Assembly: GCA_022701365.1 (NCBI GenBank) | Contig: JAKUHH010000216.1 | Location: 310,001-374,000 of the forward strand | Source: Mycocentrospora acerina | Taxonomy: Eukaryota; Ascomycota; Dothideomycetes; Pleosporales | Length of the DNA stretch: 64,000 nucleotides | Direction: 5' to 3' | In this document: positions 1 through 11,206 of the stretch, piece after piece | How the letters are laid out: each line of letters begins with the position of its first letter | Numbering within the stretch: position 1 is the first letter of the stretch | Notes under the pieces: generated by a model | Told to the model about the DNA's origin: nothing | Seen by the model: the letters and a program-made list of their open reading frames with translations, nothing else | Databases searched by the model: none | Made by a program: the position numbers and the translations under genes

Positions 1-146
1 AAGACGAGGGAGTGAAGAAAACTAATGTCAAGCGTGGTGGGCCCAGCAGACAGAGAGCCAAACCAACAAGCTTTCTCGATGAAATTCTCGCCGAGCGATC
101 GAAAAAGAAGCAGAACAAGAGCAAGAACAAGGCCTCGGCAGCTTGA
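1..146 (+). CDS. C-terminal end of an unidentified protein (partial, cut by window edge)
   Basis: From base 3 an open frame runs 47 codons to a TGA at 144-146. The peptide begins DEGVKKTNVKRGG, contains TSFLDEILAERS and ends in a lysine/asparagine-rich tail (KKKQNKSKNKASAA). The tail is basic and looks like a nuclear or nucleolar C-terminus, but this is an impression only. I do not recognise the family. The stop lies 140 bp before the convergent thiolase stop, as expected for a tail-to-tail gene pair. The upstream part is outside the window. Confidence 0.5.
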   Translation, partial: DEGVKKTNVKRGGPSRQRAKPTSFLDEILAERSKKKQNKSKNKASAA

Positions 147-285
147 GCTGGAATGCTCAAATGTAACAGAGACTTGATTCAGTTCCCAATATGATACCCC
201 CCCAGAGCCATTCAGTAAAATATACATGTGTAAAAGACCAAGAAAATTTTAATTCTATTTTTTTCATCTCCTTCTCCCCCTTTCT

Positions 286-1580
286 CTACTCCCTCACAAT
301 CAAACTTGCCATCCCCATCCCCGTCCCAATGCACTTACTCACCACACCGACTCTCTCCCCACTCCTCCCCATCTCCGCAAGCAGCGTAGCCAACATGCGC
401 CCACTTGTCGCTCCCAACGGGTGCCCCAGCGCAATCGCTCCTCCATTCCGATTTACGCGATCCATCTTTCCCTCCAGCCCCAGCGTCCGCACACAGTACA
501 ACGCCTGACTTGCAAACGCCTCATTCAGCTCCCACACATCCACGTCGTCTACCTCAAGGCCCGCGTAAGAAAGCAGCTTTGGCACCGCGAGCGCAGGCCC
601 AACGCCCATCTCGTCTGGCTGGCAGCCCACGACTTGTGTGCCGGCCCATTTCCCGATGATTTGATCGGACAATCCCAGGGCTGTGGCGGTAGAGCGGCGC
701 ATCATCAGAGCGGCGGATGCACCGTCAGACACCTGTGACGAGTTTCCTGCCGTTGACGTGCCGTCTTTCTTGAACGCTGGCTTCATGGCAGCCAGCTTCT
801 CCACCGTCGTGCTCGCTCTGATGCCGTCGTCTTTTGTAATGGTGACTTCCTTTGCCGTCTCTGGACTCTCGGGCTCGATCCATCGTGTGGTTACAGGCAC
901 GATTTCCGAGTCGAATTTCCCCGCGGCTTGCGAGGCGGCGGCGCGGAGCTGCGACTGCGCGGCAAAAGCGTCCTGGTCCGCGCGGCTGACGCCGTAGCGC
1001 TCAGCAACGTTCTCAGATGTAATTCCCATGCTCATGACGCAGTCCTTTGCCTCCTTCACCGAGCTCTCTCTCATCTCAGGCCAGAGCTCTGTGGGGATGG
1101 CTCTGCTGCCGTAGTTCCGTGTCATGCTCTCCATGCCACCCGCAATACCAACGTCGATCTGCCCAACAGCAATTGAGTTTGCAATCGATGTAATGGCGCT
1201 GAGTCCTGATGCGCACGCGCGATTTACAGTACTGAATGATGTGGTAGTGGGGATGCCAACATGATTTGCAGCCATACGACCTGCTTTTGATCCACCAAGC
1301 TCTGCGAGAACGGTACCAATGCACACATCATCGATTTTTGCTGGGTCGAGGTTGGGGAATTTGGTAATGGTCGCTTTGAGGACCTAGAATGGCGTCAGTA
1401 TTCAGCACCACCAAAACATAGGATAGATTGTCATACAGCGCCGAGCAGCTCATGATCATACGCATCACGAAGGCCTCCCTTCTTTGCCCGTGTAACCGGT
1501 GTTCGCAGAGCTGATAGGAATACTACATCATTTGCGTTCTTCTGAAGAATGTTCTTGAGCCCTTTCTGAATGAATGCCAT
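286..1580 (-). CDS. POT1: 3-ketoacyl-CoA thiolase (acetyl-CoA C-acyltransferase), POT1/FOX3 type
   Basis: Two exons: 1580-1437 and 1383-286. The 53 nt intron has donor GTATGA and acceptor CTAG, and the product is 413 aa. It catalyses the last step of fatty-acid beta-oxidation, thiolytic cleavage of 3-ketoacyl-CoA. Family signatures visible are VNRACASGLSA (nucleophilic Cys), GGMESM, WELNEAFASQ, GGAIALGHPLGATSGR and the late CIGTGMG with the second active Cys. The start ATG at 1580 gives MAFIQKGLKNILQKN before the conserved VVFLSALRTP. The C-terminus is IVRE, so there is no PTS1, and I see no clean PTS2 nonapeptide at the N-terminus. Peroxisomal location is therefore assumed from the family, not read from the sequence. 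Length is normal for the family (about 390-420 aa). Confidence 0.93.
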
Positions 1581-2137
1581 TGTGCTGTGGGTAAAGATGC
1601 TACGCTAATAATGACAAGAAGGTGTACTTTAGGCAAACAGCAGAAGAAAAGAATAAAAGGGAAGAAGTCCGGAAGAAAGAAGACCCATTAGAATGCCGTC
1701 GCATCAAGGACCCATGGCGCTGCTGTCATGTAGGCTAGACTGCACCTCCAATGCGGCGGTTGCTGGAGCTCGGCAAGTGAACGCGGGGAGGAACGGCTGC
1801 AGCCAAGCCATGCATCCGGTCACAAACACGGAAAATGACTCCGACACTTGCGACGAACCAACGCCGCGGGGGATAACCAGCCAGACAAACAGGCCCAGAT
1901 TGTGTTCAAACTTGGAGTAGATTTTGACCAGTTCATTCGTGTGATATTACATCACTAGTACTGTACTCGGGCCACAAGCCACAGGATACTTTACCATTTG
2001 CGCACCCAAGCACCTTTCTATGCTCACGCAACCCTCTCCCTTTTCCGCTTTCCAAATCCTGCCTCCCCCGCCAAAATGCTCCAGAACCAGAAAGAAATCG
2101 CAAATCGCACAAGGTTTCATCGACCTGAGCAGGCTGC
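1581..2137. other. Intergenic: thiolase promoter side and NTF2 3' flank
   Basis: The interval separates the thiolase start (1580) from the NTF2 stop (2138); both genes are read leftward. The short ORFs here overlap each other in several frames and match nothing I know. No RNA gene or repeat was seen. Confidence 0.5.
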
Positions 2138-2828
2138 TTACGCGGCGGGGTATACGAGTCGGAAAATGTCATTGAAGACGTAGTAGTTGCCGGCGTCGCT
2201 CTTGAGCTGGAAAGCCTGGGTAAAGCTCATTGGTCTGTCGTTGCCCTCGACCTGCAATTGTGTCAGTCGGCTGCATATCACTGCATGTGTAGGGTGCTCA
2301 CCAAGAGTGCGCCCGTCACCATGACAAGAATACCGTCCTCAGCGGAAGGCTGAGCATCAACAGAGTCGGTGCGGTGCTGAATCTGCTGGAAGGGCAGGGT
2401 CTTTTCTTGTCAGTCGTCGCCTGTACAATATGTGCGGGCTGTTTGTACCTGGAGCTTCTCAACGATAGCCGCTGTTCCCTGCACTCCTTGCGCCTCAAAT
2501 GTGAGCATAGAGTGCTCGCGCTGCACAAGACCCAGTCAGCGAAGACCTCCAGAACGTTTCCGATTTGGGGGGCTCATACGTAGAGGGGGGCGAGGTTTGC
2601 GCGGTTGGCGTCGAAGGTCTGGTAGTAGTACTCGACGAATTGCTCTGGGCATCAAATGTTAGCTACGCTTTATTACAACTTGATAGATTGCCGGCAAGAC
2701 GGAGCTCTGCCCATGAAACAAAAGGCTGCTTTGCACATACTCGCGATTTCCTGGAAGTTTGCTACACACAGTCAGTCTTGAAGCGCATGCGCGGGGCGGG
2801 GTATGGCGAATGCCAGCATACCAGCCAT
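2138..2828 (-). CDS. NTF2: Nuclear transport factor 2
   Basis: Six exons: 2828-2822, 2761-2741, 2644-2580, 2520-2449, 2400-2302 and 2251-2138. They sum to 378 nt, giving 125 aa, exactly the usual NTF2 length. NTF2 is the small homodimer that carries RanGDP back into the nucleus by binding FxFG nucleoporins. Conserved segments seen are AKQFVEYYYQTFDANR, LYREHSMLTFEAQG, KLQTLPFQQIQHR, DAQPS, GILVMVTGALL and the C-terminal SYYVFNDIFRL-like block (here NYYVFNDIFRLVYPAA). The first exon is only 7 nt (ATG GCT G), so automated annotation could easily miss the start. Introns are 48-60 nt except 2822-side intron 1 and intron 3, which are slightly longer. Every junction keeps the family reading frame. 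Confidence 0.95.
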
Positions 2829-3514
2829 TTCGACGGTATTGAGGAGATATTCGAGGAATGAAGCGGTGGCTTGAGCAGAGACAACTGCGCGCTGAGCAAG
2901 ATGGAACGTATGGGCGAGGTTGGGCACAAACAAGGACGCTGTCGTCTGCGAAGTTGGGCTGTTTACCTCATGTGGAGGGGCCTTGCTGACTAACTTCGGC
3001 CAGCGTTTCTCCTAGCGCCCGACTTGCCAAATTCTTTGCCTCGAACTTTCACAGTCCAGCCATCTTCCCTCACGACACACCACATTATCAGTCGACACGT
3101 CGCGTCAATGACAACGCAAACCCACGTGTTTTAGTCCTGTTTGGTGCTGCAGTTTCAACTAACACTTCCAGTCGTAAGTTTCTCATCCCTTTCACAGCTT
3201 CCGCATTATGATGATAAACACATCAAACACTTCCGAGTCCTACGGGGCGGTGAAGTCTAAAATATATCAAGCTCAACAGGCTGATCGTGCTTTACTACAC
3301 CTTGCTTCTTGCTATCCATGGTTGTAACACGCGCTGACATGTTTGTCCGCAGATTTGAACATATCATACGAGAAATATGCTCTAAGCATGAGCTCGAATA
3401 TATTTATAGTGTTACATCGTAGACAGAATTTATGATCAATTCGAGACATTCTATCCTCCATCTATCATTCAAGCGTGACGCATTCCGTTCTACCATCTAT
3501 GATCCTATCTACAT
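2829..3514. other. Intergenic: NTF2 promoter and reductase 3' flank
   Basis: About 690 bp upstream of NTF2 and downstream of the reductase stop. A pyrimidine-rich stretch with 'cgcgtcaatgacaacgcaaa' lies near 3095. No ORF of convincing coding character and no repeat was found. Confidence 0.45.
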
Positions 3515-4647
3515 CTACAACCCCTTTGCTTGCAATGATTTGACAGTGTCAATGATAGACTCCTCAAAAGTCTTGTACTTAATACCCAAGACCTCAATCG
3601 ATCGCTTGTTATTGTACTTGTATAGGCCCTTCTCAGGTGTACCTTCAGGGTAGTCGCCGCCAGGCACCGATTCGTCTGGGACATCCTTGTACTGGGGGAA
3701 GTTTGTCCTGATAATCTTGACAAGCTCCTTATTCGAGTAGTATCCCGCGGTAGTGAAGAAGCGCTTGCCAGCCGCATCGGGCTTCTCAAACGCAGCTACG
3801 TGTGCCTCGGCCACATTACGAACGTCTACCCAGAAGTAAACGCCCGAAGCTGGGATCTCGTCCTTGAATTTGCCCTGGGCAGCGGCCGCGATACGCTGGT
3901 TGGATGTGTTCAGACTATCAAGGCTGTCAAAGGCGTGAACCTGGCGTTTTTGTCAGTTGTTGCAATTGGGAATCCAGCGCGTGAAACATACAACTGGGCC
4001 AAAAACCATTGGCGGGTTGATGGTGGACAATGTGAAGTTGGGCTTCTCCTTTTCAACAAACTCCCAAGCTGCTTTCTCGGCGAACTTCTTGCTAGCCCGG
4101 TAACCCAGCATTGCGTTCTCCTGGCCCTCTTCTATTGTCATAGGGTTCCAATCTTCTTCCGAGTACACATGGCCCGGCCAGGAGCCCTTGCTGCCATCAA
4201 CAATGGCAGCAAATGACGAAGTGATTACGACGTGTTTAACTGAAGGGGCGCTCTTCTTGATCGACTTCAGGATGCCTGTTGTTCCAATAATCGCAGGATC
4301 GAGAAGATCCTATCCCGTCAGCTATCGTTTGTTAGGCCACGAAAGGTTGAACTCACTTTCTTAACGTCGGTAACGTTAAAGTGGAATGGGGAAGCTGTGT
4401 GCAAAACAACCTCAAATGGCGGGTCTGAGATTACAGCTTTGTCGAATGCACCTTCCTGAGCAATATCTTGAACAATAGCAAAGTCCAATTGGCCTTTGTC
4501 GGCGTACTCCTGATTTGCTGCCTTGATCTTATCTGCCTTCTCCTGCGAGCGGACTGTTGTGACTACCGAATGGCCTCGCTGCAGGAGTACATCCAGGGTG
4601 TGTGCGGCAATGAAGCCAGAGCCTCCAGTGAGAAGAACGCGTGTCAT
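3515..4647 (-). CDS. NAD(P)H-dependent ketone/aldehyde reductase, GRE2/dihydroflavonol-4-reductase-like
   Basis: Three exons: 4647-4357, 4309-3992 and 3940-3515, giving 344 aa. This is an extended short-chain dehydrogenase. The N-terminal Rossmann motif is LLTGGSGFIAAH, followed by the NADPH-type TTVRS loop. The family catalytic signature is a YRASKKFAE block (Y-x3-K) preceded by VITSSFAA. NPPMVFGP and the VDVRNVAEAH block place it with fungal GRE2-like methylglyoxal/ketone reductases and DFR-like proteins. Substrate cannot be told from sequence. Introns are 47 and 51 nt with GTGAGT and GTATGT donors. It is divergently placed to the MetE-like gene with 900 bp between starts. No biosynthetic cluster surrounds it. 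Confidence 0.9.
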
Positions 4648-5549
4648 GTTGTTTATTTGACAATAATTTATGCTTTTTGAATTGGTTTTATTTGCAAAGA
4701 AGTCGTCGATTCGAAGAGATAGTTGATGTGTAAGAGTTCAGAGTTCCGCGACACAACGACTTAATGACACAATTTGTATGCTCCACCAGCGCGGGGTAGC
4801 TTTTTCCGAACTTCGGATTTTGTGCAAGCACCGGTGCAAGGCCGCGGATACTTACAAATGTAACATCTCTTTCAAGAACAGCCATCTCGTTATTTCCGTA
4901 GAAGCGTGATAAAGATGATGGTCTTGACGTCACTCAGCTCGAACTTCGTTCAGACTTTCCCACTTCCTGAGATAGTTCGTGAAGGCCTTCAGATCGAGGC
5001 GACTTTCTTCTTCCAAAGGGCCAGGTAATCTCCCAGTACACGCCGCAGCAGAGCCAAATCTTCATCGTCGTTTCGCTATGACGTCGGGATGGTCGGATAA
5101 TGTTTCGCTCAGTTGGACGATACTGTTGCGCCAAAAGGAGGAAGGAATCACGGGGTCGCAGGCAAGAAGCTATTCTCTTATTTCGAAAGGATGAGACGCG
5201 CGCTTGTTGTTGTCCTGGCTGATGATGTATAGGTCAGGTCCGTAATGACGAAGCTGGAGCGGGCTGGCCCCACTAGAGCTTGAAGCGCGACGCATCGCAA
5301 TTCGCCACACGCCCAGCACTCCGCATCAGCCAATCTGATGACGTTCCCAGGTTCCATCTTCGCCCTGACTCTCTCCTCTCCTCTCGGCATGCGGGTCGCC
5401 GGCAGTTGTCAACCTGACGAGGAGATTTCACGGAAAATAAAATGTGAACCTTGTGCAGGGTAATTGCGGGGTATGTGATGATCTGACATTGCTTTCCTGT
5501 TTGAGGCAATGTTCCTTGTTACTCCCATCATCTCCAAGATATTATCTGA
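4648..5549. other. Divergent intergenic region between reductase and MetE-like gene
   Basis: About 0.9 kb between two head-to-head starts. Small overlapping ORFs occur on both strands near 4700-5500, but they have no family signature and start or stop inside each other. I read the stretch as promoter DNA for both genes. Confidence 0.5.
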
Positions 5550-6890
5550 ATGAAGATGTCGTCGACTCTAAAGAGAAGCCCTCCTTTCCGTGCTGAGCAT
5601 GTCGGTTCTTTACTCCGGCCTCAAGAGCTTGTCCAGAAGCGATACGATGTCGCTTCGGGTAAAGCATCGCCGGATGAGCTCATGCCGCTAGAGAAAAAGG
5701 CAGTTGCGGAGGTTGTCAAGTTCCAGCAGGACTGCGGTTTGAAGGTGGTATCGAGTGGAGAGTACACCAGGTTCGTTTAACAAATATAAGACTCGTTATT
5801 ATTTTCAGGAGCTGATCCTTCTCCAGACACCAGTTCTGGGGTCTTTTCTTCGAAACTCTGAACGGTATGAAAGAGCTCCAGCTTGGCGTCCTCGAAGGCT
5901 ATGACAAGGACATGTTCCGCCCGTACGCGCCCGACAATAAGTCGTTCATGGAAGCCAAACAGGTTCCCAATCAAGTCACTGTCTGCGTCGGCAAGATCAG
6001 CCACACTGGCAAATCAAGCAACCAACATGAAGTGGATCTCATGAAGAGCCTACTCCCTGAAAGCGAATGGAAGAACATCAAGATTACGTTGATCTCGCCG
6101 TCTTGGTACCATTACCGCTACAATGCCGGAAGAGCCTATCCCAAAGATGTATACGCCACTGACGAGGAATACTTTGAAGACATTGCAAAGGCGTACCAGG
6201 AGGAACTCAAGATCCTGCACTCTCAGGGTATCAGGAACATTCAGATTGACGATCCCAATCTAGCTTACTTCTGCTCCAAAGACGCGTTGGATGGATGGGC
6301 TGCCGACAAGACAAACGACAAGTCAGCCGATGGGATGTTTGATGCGTACGTCAAGTTCTACAACAAGTGCTTCGAGCGTCCCGCAGACATGCATCTCGGG
6401 ATCCACCTTTGTCGTGGAAACTACCTCGGAAGCCGGCATTTCTCTGAGGGTGCATACGACAACATCGCGAAGAAGCTGTTCCAGGTACAAGCACTCTTAC
6501 CCATCATTTTCCTGCGATATACTAACACAACCTGCATAGGACCTTGACGTAGACACATATTACCTCGAGTACGACACCCCCCGCGCCGGCGGTTTCGAGC
6601 CCCTCGCCCACCTTCCCAAGCACAAGACCGTCGTCCTCGGTGTTGTGACGTCAAAGTTCCCTGCTCTCGAGGACAAAGACGAGATGATTGCTCGCGTCAA
6701 CCAGGCTGCCGATTGGATTTCCAAGGGTACTGGGCAATCGCACGAAGATGCGCTCCAACAATGCTGTGTCAGCCCTCAATGCGGGTTTGCGTCACATGCG
6801 GAAGGAAATTCGTTGGGATATGAGGATATGAGGAAGAAGTTGCAACTTATTAGGAGTATTGCTGACGCGGTTTGGCCAGGGCAACCGTAG
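5550..6890 (+). CDS. MetE C-terminal-domain-like zinc protein (cobalamin-independent methionine synthase fold, UROD/MetE superfamily)
   Basis: Three exons: 5550-5770, 5827-6484 and 6540-6890, giving 409 aa. A second in-frame ATG lies two codons downstream. The protein corresponds to the catalytic barrel of methionine synthase only, about half the length of fungal MET6, and lacks the N-terminal barrel. It opens with AEHVGSLLRP and SSGEYTR and keeps QIDDPNLAYF. A MetE-type zinc site appears to be retained: H267 and C269 (GIHLCRGNY), E303 (YYLEYDTPRAGGFEPL) and C374 (SPQCGFASH). Known relatives are annotated as 5-methyltetrahydropteroyltriglutamate-homocysteine methyltransferase-like; the true methyl donor and acceptor are unclear. 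Introns of 56 and 55 nt have GTTCGT and GTACAA donors. Confidence 0.88.
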
Positions 6891-9003
6891 GTCAGCAATT
6901 TTCGTGCGAACAGGTCAGTTAGGTTGTGCAAAAAAGGAAGTCCGTCGCATCGGCAGAGATACGGACGAGCATTGTTGAATTGATCGGATTCGAACGGAGT
7001 AGCAGTTTCTGGTGCTGAGATCTATCAGGACTTGGCAATATTTGAATTTGTTTTAGTATATTGATAATAGTAAAAATGTCTGCATGAAATCATGTTCCAA
7101 AGGTCGCAAGATAGAGTGACGTTCGAATTCCCTCGATATTTTTCAAAGAAGGATGAAGGGATCCTGTCACCGGCTTACCCTGTACCATTGTGGTTGCGGG
7201 TGTTGACACAGATATGCTTGAAGCTTTGACTCCGGATAAGAAGTGAACTAAGCTCGGTGAGCTCCTGTGAGACTTGCTCCGGCTTGGAGGAGTAATTGAG
7301 GTTAAGTGAACAAAGATGAGAAAACCTCATAATCACGGGGTCGATATCCTGGTTGAGGCAATTGAACAAATCGATTGAAATAACAAGATACGATTTCACA
7401 GACTAGTGCACGCGCTCCAATGCTAGATACGCTACTTTTCTAACAGGGAAGTAGAAATTCAGTTAAACAACCTCTTCCAAATATGTTTTGGATAAGGAAA
7501 CTCGTTCTCTAAAATTTAAACCTGGCATACGTGCGTGAAACTCTGTGGATAATGAAGCTTCTTGATCTTGTATTCCAGGCCATCTTCTCCAAAATACCTC
7601 TCTTGTTTCGAATACAAGTCGATGACCAAATGGCGAACGGATATGGATTGTACATCATCTTCTAATCTCAATTGTCGTAATGTCTGTTTCCAAGACTTGA
7701 TGATTGTCGGACTTTTGGTCATGGAAGCTAGGTGTATGGTAGTGAAAGTACTTAGAAAAGCGGTTCAAAGAGCAGCAGAGCAGTCTGAAGGAGTGAAAGG
7801 AGGGAAAGCCCTCGAAGTAAATCTCTCATGTCTGGTTTAAGCGTCGACTATGGAAGACCGGCTCTTTCTGATTGGAACAGAGCTTCACAGAAACCAAGGT
7901 AAAGTTGAATCAGGTTAAATGAAAAAAGTAGAAGTTTGAAAATATTAGCGGCCTTTCTAGACATGATGTAGGCGGTTGGTTTCCTTCTGGTTGCTCGAGC
8001 AGACAATGCAAGGAGAAAGAGTAGCCAGACTTTTAAGGCGGGGTATGAGCTTCCTTTTACGTTTGCTAGGCGAACAAACCCCTGCCTGTCATTGAACTGG
8101 TGATTGATTACGGGAGAGAAGGCACCTACATCCACCCTTGTCTTGGTTCATGGTGGTCAATTCACTCGGGATATTATAACTGGTGTCGAATTGACCAATC
8201 AAAACAACAGATTGACAGTCACGTTAAGACGTGTGGCGTATAGCATCGACATCAGAGAGGTTCCGGCTCTGTTGTAGAATGCTTCAAATTCCTATCTGTA
8301 AAAGATCGTGCCGACCAGACATGCTCAATACCCAAGCTTTTCGTCAAAAGCCTAGTCGCATTGTTAAAAACACGGGGCTTCAAAAAGGTAATGCATTACG
8401 GATGGCGAACATGCCCTGTATGTGTCGAGTTTCAGGCTTGGGTTGTGCCCCAGGGACAAGAGAAGATTTTCGTGCATACTGGCACATGCGCTGTTGGGCA
8501 TTTCTTTTCACAAGAACAGAAGTTTAGGTGCAACACGTTTAGTACAGTTGGAAACCGCAAAAGGTAGTTGCCAAAAGTGATGGATGTGTCGATGGGCATT
8601 AGTATCTGCATAACGTGTCCTGTGGTGACTTTTGGAGATTAATGAGTCAGGCGGTGAGAAGCGGGGAACGCGTTGGTGCTCGAGGCGTGTTGCGTACAGC
8701 TATCCTGCTATATTAGTCTATGTGATGTCATATTGTCCACAGTCGCTGCGTAAGTCCTCATCTGTGCACCTGCAAGTTGGGAGGCTGAACCACGTTGTAT
8801 CATTCCGGGAGAACCCATACTCTTGATTTCATGGTATTCGTGTCCTATCCGCCTCCCTGATCTCAGCGCTTCATCAGCACCTCGTCATCCCTGCCGCACC
8901 ATCATAATGTCCTTATAGATGCCCATAGCTTTCGCAAAGAACTCCGAAACCGAATGAAATGCCATTGCGCAAACTTTCCCCTTTTCTTCTCCAAGTTTGG
9001 CGC
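6891..9003. other. 2.1 kb stretch without a supported gene; possible decayed coding remnant at 7175-7840 (-)
   Basis: No intact gene. On the - strand two leftward ORFs are the only protein-like text: 7722-7516 (starts MTKSPTIIKSWKQTLRQLRLEDD) and 7399-7175 (contains LCSLNLNYSSKPEQVSQELTELSSLL). Their leucine pattern resembles the C-terminal part of fungal F-box/LRR-type proteins. However, frames are interrupted by stops and no splice set joins them cleanly. The rest of the stretch shows no repeats or RNA genes that I can name. Confidence 0.35.
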
Positions 9004-9361
9004 TTATCTCAGGCGGCGGGCCTCGCGTTCGGACTCGAGCAGGCAGAGAATGTCGTTCTCGCGGACTGTGATGAGTCAGTATTTAGACGTCTTTGACGTG
9101 TGCGTGGTGAGAGAGCGCATACCGGGGCCCTTGACGTTGCGGATGATGGAACGGGTCTGGTCGTCCATGAACTCGACACGGCACTGGGTGACACCACCAC
9201 GGGAGCCTAGATGACCGTCAGCATTTCAGTCCTCCTGTAGCTTGCACTCTTTCTCCTCCCAATATTCGCCCTGTGCCAGAATTTGCAGAATTTCGCGTAC
9301 CGGTACGGCCAAGGACACGAGTGACCTTGACGAGCTTGACGGGGGCCTTAGCGGTATCCAT
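9004..9361 (-). CDS. RPS28: 40S ribosomal protein S28
   Basis: Three exons: 9361-9301, 9206-9123 and 9065-9004, giving 68 aa, the normal eS28 length. It begins MDTAKAPVKLVKVTRVLGR and continues with TGSRGGVTQCRVEF, DDQTRSIIRNVKGPVRE and the terminal LLESEREARRLR. All of these are diagnostic of the small-subunit head protein eS28. The introns are 94 and 57 nt and both fall in phase 1 after a Gly/Val codon base. Ribosomal protein genes in filamentous ascomycetes commonly carry several short introns near the start, as here. Confidence 0.97.
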
Positions 9362-10083
9362 GATTTGCGGTTGTGAGTTTCGACGTGTGGCGGTCGTTCG
9401 GTGTGCGGGTGCGCGTCGGGATACGGTTGTCGGCGGTCGTGGAGGCGTGGAGTTGAGAATCGCGGATCGATATTGCGCAGCTGTGGGCTAAGCGAGCCTG
9501 CCGCCAAGACCAGGGTCTAAAACTAGCGTTCACCCTCCACCTCACCTCTTACTTTTCTTGAAATTTCGCGGTGTCATTCCACAAATTACATCATCAAATA
9601 CTGTATGAACTAGCCCATGAGTGGAAATAATGATCAGGCTGTTTTTTGATATTACGTGCAGGGAAATGCATGCGCACTCTTCATCCTGAACATGGCTTCG
9701 CGATTGCTTTTACTCCTCACCCATAACCCAAATCAATCCGAAAATGGCCATCAATTATGCACCTAAAAGCTTCCAAGTTCAATTAAAATAACGATTATGG
9801 GAAGATGTTGAATTCCTAGTCGTCACCCCGGAACGCTAAACAATTCTCGGATACAAAACCCAATTTTTCTTTTCACATAATATCAAGAATTTCACAAGGC
9901 GTTCAAGCAACACTCAAGCCCGCGAATTTGAAGTTCATAAATAAATACTAGAGCTTTCTTCTTCTGCTCAATATTCGACTGTCACGCATTCAAAGAAACA
10001 CAACAAAGCAAACATGTGGAGAGATGAAGATATAACCAAATTAACATTAAATATTCTAGTTTTACCAGTTTTTCATCGCAACT
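9362..10083. other. Intergenic: RPS28 promoter and pectate lyase 3' flank
   Basis: About 720 bp. The first 150 bp upstream of RPS28 are rich in CG/GT words (cgacgtgtggcggtcgttcgg). The part beyond 9600 turns A+T-rich with no ORF. No named control site can be assigned with confidence. Confidence 0.4.
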
Positions 10084-11107
10084 CTAGTTCTTGGGCCAAA
10101 ACTCCGCGAGCCATGGGTAGGGGTCCGCTGGAGTGTACTGGTTTGTGATTGTGCCATTGAACTCGGTAATATGATCACGTGTCAAGTTGAACAACGCATA
10201 CTTCTCGTCAGGACCGGTGCCCACGGTATATGGGACAGTTTGGACGTTGTTTCCAATCTCCTTGTCAACTAGACGTGTGAGACCCGAGATCTGGGAATCC
10301 TTGAGGCGGTACTCGTCGCCGTAATTGGGGTTGATCTGCCATTTGGTAAGTACGAGAGTTGGAGAGATTTGTTGAGATGTACTTACTATACCCATCTTGG
10401 TACCATTAACGGCAATAACATTCTCGATGGTAACGTTGCGTTTGGCCTGATTCAAGCAATTGCCGCAGGACTGGTAGAAAGTACCAAAGTTTTCTGCGTA
10501 GAAGCCGGTGATGTTGAACTTGCCACCAAGCGAGTTGTCTTGGAAGATCTTGTCCTGGGCATTGCGAGCTCCTCCACCAATGACGCGAAGCTGAGTGTTC
10601 AAACCCTTCGAAGTGAGAGCGTCCTCACAGACATCCTCCCACCAGACTATCGCGGCCATGTCAGCAACCGAACGATTACTTTCACATTTCAACACAAAAC
10701 TTACCATTCTCAACCCACGCATCTCCCAAAGCGTGAATACCCTCCGACTGGTGCTTTCCAATGATGACATTCTTGATGGTTGCGCCAGGCAGCAGATTGA
10801 ATACAGCATCGGCATCAGTGCCCTCTGCCTGCTCGTTGCAGCTGCCCTCGACCCGCTCGTAACGCTTCATCTGTCCATCAAAGACCTCACCAGGCATGAT
10901 GTACTTGGTCTCGTTGAAAACAACAGTCTCCTTGGGTACCGGGAAATGGACCTGAGGGAAGGGGAAACGCGGCGCCGGGCGACCTGACAAGTCGCCCTGA
11001 GTAGCATCGGCACCACCTTGAGGTCCATCACCGCTGTTTTGACGGCGGATAACAGCAGCCTCGGTGAGTACCGGAAGGAGGAGGGGTAGAGCAGTGGTGA
11101 GCTTCAT
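10084..11107 (-). CDS. Secreted pectate lyase, polysaccharide lyase family 3
   Basis: Three exons: 11107-10705, 10646-10387 and 10335-10084, giving 304 aa. The N-terminus MKLTTALPLLLPVLTEAAVI is a signal peptide, followed by RR, a possible KEX2-type site, then a Gly/Asp/Gln-rich linker and the PL3 domain. PL3 features seen are GATIKNVIIGKHQSEGIH, WWEDVCEDALT, GGGARNAQDKIFQ, GTFYQSCGNC and VNGTKMG. The enzyme cleaves polygalacturonate by beta-elimination outside the cell and needs Ca2+. Cys residues occur in pairs typical of the secreted family. Introns are 58 and 51 nt. It stands alone, with no other cell-wall enzyme nearby. A TATA-like box sits about 90 bp upstream of the start. Confidence 0.94.
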
Positions 11108-11197
11108 TATGATGGTTGAGTGGATATCAGGGGATATAATTGAGGATTGAGGATTACTAGCTGACTGACGAACACTGGTCCTGCAGCGTCGCCAGCT

Positions 11198-11206
11198 CTT
11201 ATATAG
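11198..11206 (-). promoter_or_regulatory. TATA-like box upstream of the pectate lyase gene
   Basis: Read on the - strand the site is CTATATAAG, about 91-99 bp before the ATG at 11107. Inducible secreted-enzyme genes of filamentous fungi often have such a box 60-120 bp before the start. No transcription start is visible from sequence alone, so the call is by position and match only. Confidence 0.5.

Noticed and set aside
6970..7130. GGATTCGAACGG and GTTCGAATTCC words resembling tRNA T-loops
   Set aside because: The flanking stems do not pair and no acceptor or anticodon arm can be built.
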